Assembly: GCA_036377075.1 (NCBI GenBank)
Contig: DASUZB010000114.1
Span: forward strand, 1-9,420
Direction: 5' to 3'
DNA length: 9,420 nt
DNA from: DASUZB01 sp036377075
Lineage (GTDB): Bacteria; Actinomycetota; CALGFH01
The notes beneath the pieces were generated by a model that was not told the DNA's origin, ran no database searches, and saw nothing but the letters and a program-made list of their open reading frames with translations. Below are positions 6,516-9,420 of the stretch, piece after piece. The translations under genes and the position numbers were made by a program. Position 1 is the first letter of the stretch. Every line of letters starts with the position of its first letter.

Positions 6516-6857
6516 GTGTCACTTGCTCGACCGAAGGACGAGGGGCAGCGCTGGTTCGCGCTGGTTCTGATGATGCTGGGGCTGTGGGCCGCGCTGTTCA
6601 TCACCATGGCCGTGGCCCCGTCGTGGTGGCTGTACTTCGCCGACGGCACGCTGAAGTGGACCAAGAACTTCACCCTCAACCTCGGGTTCCGCAAGCTGGT
6701 GATGCAGCAGAAGGTGATCCGCGACACCATCGTGGTGATCTGGTACGGGCTGGTGCTGTCCGGCGCCGGCCTGGCCGTCAAGGCGTACAACGGGCGCAAC
6801 CCGAAGGTGCTGCCCTCGGGGGAGGAGAAGCGGGAGGCGACCGGTGGCTACAGGTAG
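6516..6857 (+). CDS. Unrecognised two-span membrane protein, first gene of the b6-like/Rieske operon
   Basis: I do not recognise a family. The protein has 113 residues and two hydrophobic segments, at about 13-32 (WFALVLMMLGLWAALFITMAV) and 71-89 (TIVVIWYGLVLSGAGLAV). Between them is a ~38-residue Lys/Trp/Asn-containing loop. The tail of about 24 residues is charged (KVLPSGEEKREATGGYR). The positive charges at the N-terminus suggest that both ends are cytoplasmic. No cysteine and no haem-binding motif is present, and the protein has no histidine at all, so it is unlikely to carry redox groups itself. The start is GTG at 6516 with GGAGG (6505-6509) 6 nt before it. The ferredoxin gene follows after 24 nt. 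Its place at the head of the operon suggests an accessory or anchoring subunit of the complex, perhaps the membrane anchor for the ferredoxin. Confidence 0.8.
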   Translation: MSLARPKDEGQRWFALVLMMLGLWAALFITMAVAPSWWLYFADGTLKWTKNFTLNLGFRKLVMQQKVIRDTIVVIWYGLVLSGAGLAVKAYNGRNPKVLPSGEEKREATGGYR

Positions 6858-6881
6858 CGAGGATCGCGAGGGGATCGCAGG

Positions 6882-7235
6882 ATGAACCCCAACAAGCCGA
6901 GCATCCACGACGACTACACGCTCACCACGGTCGACCCGAACTGGCTGCAGGACCGCATCAAGCCGCGCCGCCACATCGCGCTCTCGCCGGAGCTGTGCAT
7001 CCTCTGCCGCGCCTGCGAGGATGTCTGCCCCTGGGACTGCATCTACATGCTCGCCCCCGACATCGTCAGGGACGACGGCGAGCAGGAGGTCACCACCCTG
7101 GCCCAGTCGTCGCACGCGCTGTTCGTGATCGACGACAACGAGTGCGTGCGCTGCGGCATCTGCATCGACCGCTGCCCCACCGGCGCCCTGTGGTACGCCC
7201 GCGTCGGCGAGGGCCAGACCGGGGCGAAGGGCTAG
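6882..7235 (+). CDS. 2[4Fe-4S] ferredoxin within the b6-like/Rieske operon
   Basis: A soluble iron-sulfur electron carrier or peripheral subunit of 117 residues, with no signal peptide, hence cytoplasmic. Two complete cluster motifs are visible: C39-x2-C42-x2-C45-x3-C49-P and C88-x2-C91-x2-C94-x3-C98-P. The second motif reads CVRCGICIDRCPTGAL and is very typical. The motifs are separated by 38 residues, longer than in clostridial ferredoxins and more like subunit-type ferredoxins. A ninth cysteine, C53, lies just after the first motif (CPWDC). The N-terminal 30 residues (to IKPRRHIAL) form a polar lead-in that may bind a partner. The start is ATG at 6882 with GAGGGG about 8 nt upstream. The cytochrome b gene starts 13 nt after the stop. 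Its position between a membrane protein and cytochrome b argues for a structural or donor role with that complex. NuoI-like origin is an alternative. Confidence 0.92.
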   Translation: MNPNKPSIHDDYTLTTVDPNWLQDRIKPRRHIALSPELCILCRACEDVCPWDCIYMLAPDIVRDDGEQEVTTLAQSSHALFVIDDNECVRCGICIDRCPTGALWYARVGEGQTGAKG

Positions 7236-7248
7236 AGAGGAGAGACGT

Positions 7249-8034
7249 GTGGCGCTGAGGTTTCGGCCGCCGCAGCCTCCCAAGCCGGGGGAGCTGTGGA
7301 AGCAGACCCAGGAATCGCAGTTCTGGAAGTCCGTCTTCCGGCCCGGCTCGATCTACCGGCCGGGCTACCGCGACACCTCGCGGGACCGCGCCCTGGCGAT
7401 GATGAACAACGTGCTGTACCACCTCCACCCGGTGAAGGTGAAGCGGCACGGGCTCAAGCTGACCTACACCTTCTGCCTCGGCGGGCTCTCCTTCTTCCTC
7501 TTCATCCTGCTCACCATCACCGGCATCTACCTGATGTTCTTCTACCGCCCGTCGGCGGGGCTCGGGCAGGAGCTGGCCTACAACGACATGCAGGCCCTCT
7601 CGTCCTCGGTGAACTTCGGCCAGCTGGTACGAAACATGCACCGCTGGGGCGCGCACCTGATGGTGTTCACCGTGTTCCTGCACATGGCGCGGGTGTTCTA
7701 CCACGGCGCCTACAAGCCGCCGCGGGAGTTCAACTGGGTGGTCGGCGTCGTCCTGCTGCTGCTCACCCTGCTGCTGTCGTTCACCGGCTACCTGCTGCCC
7801 TGGGACCAGCTGGCCATCTGGGCGGTGGCGGTCGGCACCTCGATGATGGGCTACACCCCGGTGATCGGCGACCAGGTCCGCTTCGTGCTGCTCGGAGCGG
7901 TGGAGATCGGCCCGGAGACGCTGATCCGCTGGTACGTGCTGCACGTGCTGGCGCTGCCCTTCGTCGCCGTGATCTTCATGGCGGTTCACTTCTGGCGCAT
8001 CCGCAAGGACGGTGGCATCTCCGGCCCGCTGTAG
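7249..8034 (+). CDS. petB: Cytochrome b6-like subunit of menaquinol:cytochrome c reductase (cytochrome b N-terminal part)
   Basis: The membrane core that holds two haems b and part of both quinone sites. It has 261 residues, with four spans at about 75-98, 133-151, 163-183 and 229-249. Haem ligands are H131 and H145 (HRWGAHLMVFTVFLH, spaced 14) and H232 and H247 (spaced 15), the b6/Firmicutes spacing. GYLLPWDQLAIWAV (180-193) and the terminal IRKDGGISGPL are b6 hallmarks. The protein ends exactly where b6 ends, so cytochrome b is split. C76 in TFCLGG aligns with the b6 cysteine (FYCLGG) that covalently binds haem ci. The N-terminal region before span one is about 40 residues longer than in b6 and rich in Pro/Arg. 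The start is GTG at 7249 with AGGAG 6 nt upstream. The symbol is used in the b6 sense; qcrB of Bacillus is the equivalent. Confidence 0.95.
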   Translation: MALRFRPPQPPKPGELWKQTQESQFWKSVFRPGSIYRPGYRDTSRDRALAMMNNVLYHLHPVKVKRHGLKLTYTFCLGGLSFFLFILLTITGIYLMFFYRPSAGLGQELAYNDMQALSSSVNFGQLVRNMHRWGAHLMVFTVFLHMARVFYHGAYKPPREFNWVVGVVLLLLTLLLSFTGYLLPWDQLAIWAVAVGTSMMGYTPVIGDQVRFVLLGAVEIGPETLIRWYVLHVLALPFVAVIFMAVHFWRIRKDGGISGPL

Positions 8035-8076
8035 ACCAGCGTCCAGCCGCCGGACCAGTGACGTGGAGGCACCCTG

Positions 8077-8982
8077 ATGGCAGAGGACATCACGCCGGAC
8101 AAGGAGACCTACGACCGCCTGATCGCGGCCGGCGAGTCCGAGCGCACGGCCAGGGCCAAGGCCAAGTCGGTGGCGGTCCGCAAGGCGCGGGGGGTCAACC
8201 GGGCCTCGCTCCAGGGCGACGGCCAGCCGGCCGCGGCCGCGGCCGAGGCCGCTCCGGCTCCGGCGGCGGTGGCCACCGAGGCCCCGCCGGCCGCGGCGGC
8301 ACCGGCACCGGCACCGGCCGCGCCGGCGGCCAGGCCGGCGGCGGTCCCGGGCAACGGCGGCCGGCGGCTCACTCCCGAGGAGCGGGCGGCCCGGGTGGCG
8401 GCCGCGGTGGCCACCAAGGGCCTGCCCGGCCAGGCCGGGGCCGCGGCCCGCCAGGGCGAGACCCACCGGCTGCTGGCCATGGTCCCGCCCGAGGGCATCC
8501 AGCGGGCCGAGGCCCGCCAGGAGGACAAGGTCAACGTCTGGCCCCACCTGCTGCTGCGTGAGGCGGTGGCCGCGTTCGCGATGTTCGCGTTCGTGACCGT
8601 GTTCTCCGTGGTGGTCAACGCGCCCCTGCGGGAGCTGGCCAACTCCAACCTGACCCCGAACCCCTCCAAGGCGCCCTGGTACTTCCTGGGCCTGCAGGAG
8701 CTGCTGCGCTACTTCCACCCGATGGTGGCCGGGGTGACGATCCCCGGGATCGCCCTGCTGGTGCTCGCGGCCACGCCCTACTTCGACAAGAACCCGTCGA
8801 TGCGGCCCGAGAACCGCAAGCTGGCCGTCCTGATGTTCACGATGTTCATGATGTTCTGGTCCGTCCTCGTGCTCTCGGGCTCGTTCTTCCGTGGGCCGAG
8901 CTTCGAGTGGGTGTGGCCGTGGACCCAGACCTGCTCGACCCCGGTCCATCCGGACAAGACCTGTCTGTTCTTCGAGTTCTAG
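8077..8982 (+). CDS. petD: PetD/subunit IV-like subunit (cytochrome b C-terminal part) with long N-terminal extension
   Basis: It supplies the three C-terminal spans of cytochrome b and the quinol-oxidation loop. It has 301 residues, about twice the size of plant subunit IV. Residues 1-150 are an extension: a charged helical segment (YDRLIAAGESERTARAKAKS), an Ala/Pro linker at 50-92, and a second Arg/Ala-rich segment. The conserved part starts at VNVWPHLLLREA (152-163). It has spans at about 163-181, 216-233 and 247-268, and the block LTPNPSKAPWYFLGLQELL (192-210). The canonical PEWY is APWY here, as in low-potential menaquinone complexes of Firmicutes. The tail GPSFEWVWPW is followed by C286 and C296. 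No CXXCH is present, so there is no fused cytochrome c, unlike Bacillus QcrC. The ATG at 8077 has GGAGG (8065-8069) 7 nt upstream. Confidence 0.93.
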   Translation: MAEDITPDKETYDRLIAAGESERTARAKAKSVAVRKARGVNRASLQGDGQPAAAAAEAAPAPAAVATEAPPAAAAPAPAPAAPAARPAAVPGNGGRRLTPEERAARVAAAVATKGLPGQAGAAARQGETHRLLAMVPPEGIQRAEARQEDKVNVWPHLLLREAVAAFAMFAFVTVFSVVVNAPLRELANSNLTPNPSKAPWYFLGLQELLRYFHPMVAGVTIPGIALLVLAATPYFDKNPSMRPENRKLAVLMFTMFMMFWSVLVLSGSFFRGPSFEWVWPWTQTCSTPVHPDKTCLFFEF

Positions 8983-9002
8983 GAACCCAGGAAAGGGAAT
9001 CG

Positions 9003-9420
9003 ATGGCGATCTCGGAGGGGGTGCGACCGGCCACCCCCCGGCCGCCGGCCAAGAACCCGCAGGTGAGCCGGCGGTCGTTCCTGCGCACGGCCTGGCTGGC
9101 CGGGCTCGGGGCGGCCGTGGCCGGGTTCGGCGCCGGCACCGTCTACTTCCTGTGGCCCAACCTCACCGAGGGCTTCGGCACCAAGATCAAGGCGGGCACG
9201 CCCGAGAGCATCAACGGCGACATCAAGGCCAACGACGGCTACGCGTACGTGCCCGACGGCCGCTTCTACCTGGTCCCCTACAAGGAGGAGGACGACACCG
9301 AGGGCATCTACAAGGACGTCGCCGGGGGCGGGTTCATGGCCCTCTACCAGCGCTGCGTCCACCTCGGCTGCCGGGTCCCCTGGTGCCCCACCGCCCAGTG
9401 GTGGGAGTGCCCCTGCCACG
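9003..9420 (+). CDS. qcrA: Rieske [2Fe-2S] protein of the b6-like complex, partial at the window end
   Basis: The high-potential iron-sulfur subunit that takes one electron from menaquinol and passes it to a c-type cytochrome on the outer side. Only the first 139 codons are in the window and the frame stays open. A twin-arginine signal SRRSFLR (22-28) followed by a hydrophobic stretch (29-50) shows Tat export, with the span kept as an anchor. Box I is C118-V-H120-L-G-C123 and box II C136-P-C138-H139. Fe ligands should be C118, H120, C136 and H139, with a C123-C138 disulfide. An extra cysteine, C128, lies between the boxes (VPWCPTAQWWE). The ATG at 9003 has AGGAAAGGG (8989-8997) 5 nt upstream and follows the petD stop by 20 nt. 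The rest of the protein and any cytochrome c gene lie beyond the window. Confidence 0.96.
   Translation, partial: MAISEGVRPATPRPPAKNPQVSRRSFLRTAWLAGLGAAVAGFGAGTVYFLWPNLTEGFGTKIKAGTPESINGDIKANDGYAYVPDGRFYLVPYKEEDDTEGIYKDVAGGGFMALYQRCVHLGCRVPWCPTAQWWECPCH

Noticed and set aside
7090..8949. A 619-codon minus-strand open frame
   Set aside because: It is antisense to the ferredoxin, petB and petD genes, which have clear motifs. Its composition (His/Arg/Gly/Gln-rich) is typical of a reverse-frame shadow.
1..9420. CRISPR arrays, tRNA or rRNA genes, transposases or integrases
   Set aside because: No regularly spaced short repeats with unique spacers, no tRNA-like cloverleaf and no mobile-element protein motif was seen.

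Overview
The window is GC-rich with G/C-biased third codon positions and many GTG/TTG starts. It carries a demethylmenaquinone methyltransferase whose FGLRN and RAWPDQ-like segments resemble actinobacterial homologues. It also carries a thioredoxin-CcdA-ResB-CcsB cluster in the order I know from mycobacteria. I therefore infer a high-GC, menaquinone-using Actinomycetota, possibly a deep branch. Another high-GC phylum cannot be excluded without a tree.

Layout. Positions 1-187 are non-coding and hold an imperfect ~70-bp tandem repeat. On the minus strand follow menG (from 188) and an Lrp/AsnC-type regulator (982-1437). Positions 1438-1814 form an intergenic region with an AT-richer island of paired inverted and direct repeats. 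It leads into a small plus-strand ORF (1815-1952), which is closed by a perfect 13-bp stem terminator (2011-2040). From 6128 down to 2056 on the minus strand lies a compact four-gene System II cytochrome c maturation operon: a TlpA/ResA-like thioredoxin, ccdA, resB and ccsB. Three of its junctions overlap or nearly touch. A 387-bp divergent control region (6129-6515) separates it from a plus-strand respiratory operon.

The plus-strand operon is the most interesting part. It encodes an unrecognised 113-aa protein with two membrane spans, a 117-aa ferredoxin with two 4Cys [4Fe-4S] motifs, a cytochrome b6-like subunit with four haem-b histidines and a b6-type cysteine for haem ci, a PetD/subunit IV-like subunit with a ~150-aa cytoplasmic Ala/Pro-rich extension, and a Tat-exported Rieske protein cut by the window end. 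This is a split-cytochrome-b, menaquinol-oxidising b6c-type complex with a ferredoxin and a small membrane protein built into the transcription unit.

How the genes fit together. MenG completes menaquinone. The b6-like/Rieske complex should oxidise menaquinol and pass electrons to a c-type cytochrome whose gene is not in the window. The thioredoxin/CcdA/ResB/CcsB set would reduce the apocytochrome cysteines and attach haem outside the membrane. The added ferredoxin, the haem-ci cysteine and the enlarged cytoplasmic side of the b subunits together suggest, as inference only, electron exchange between a cytoplasmic low-potential carrier and the quinone-reducing side of the complex.
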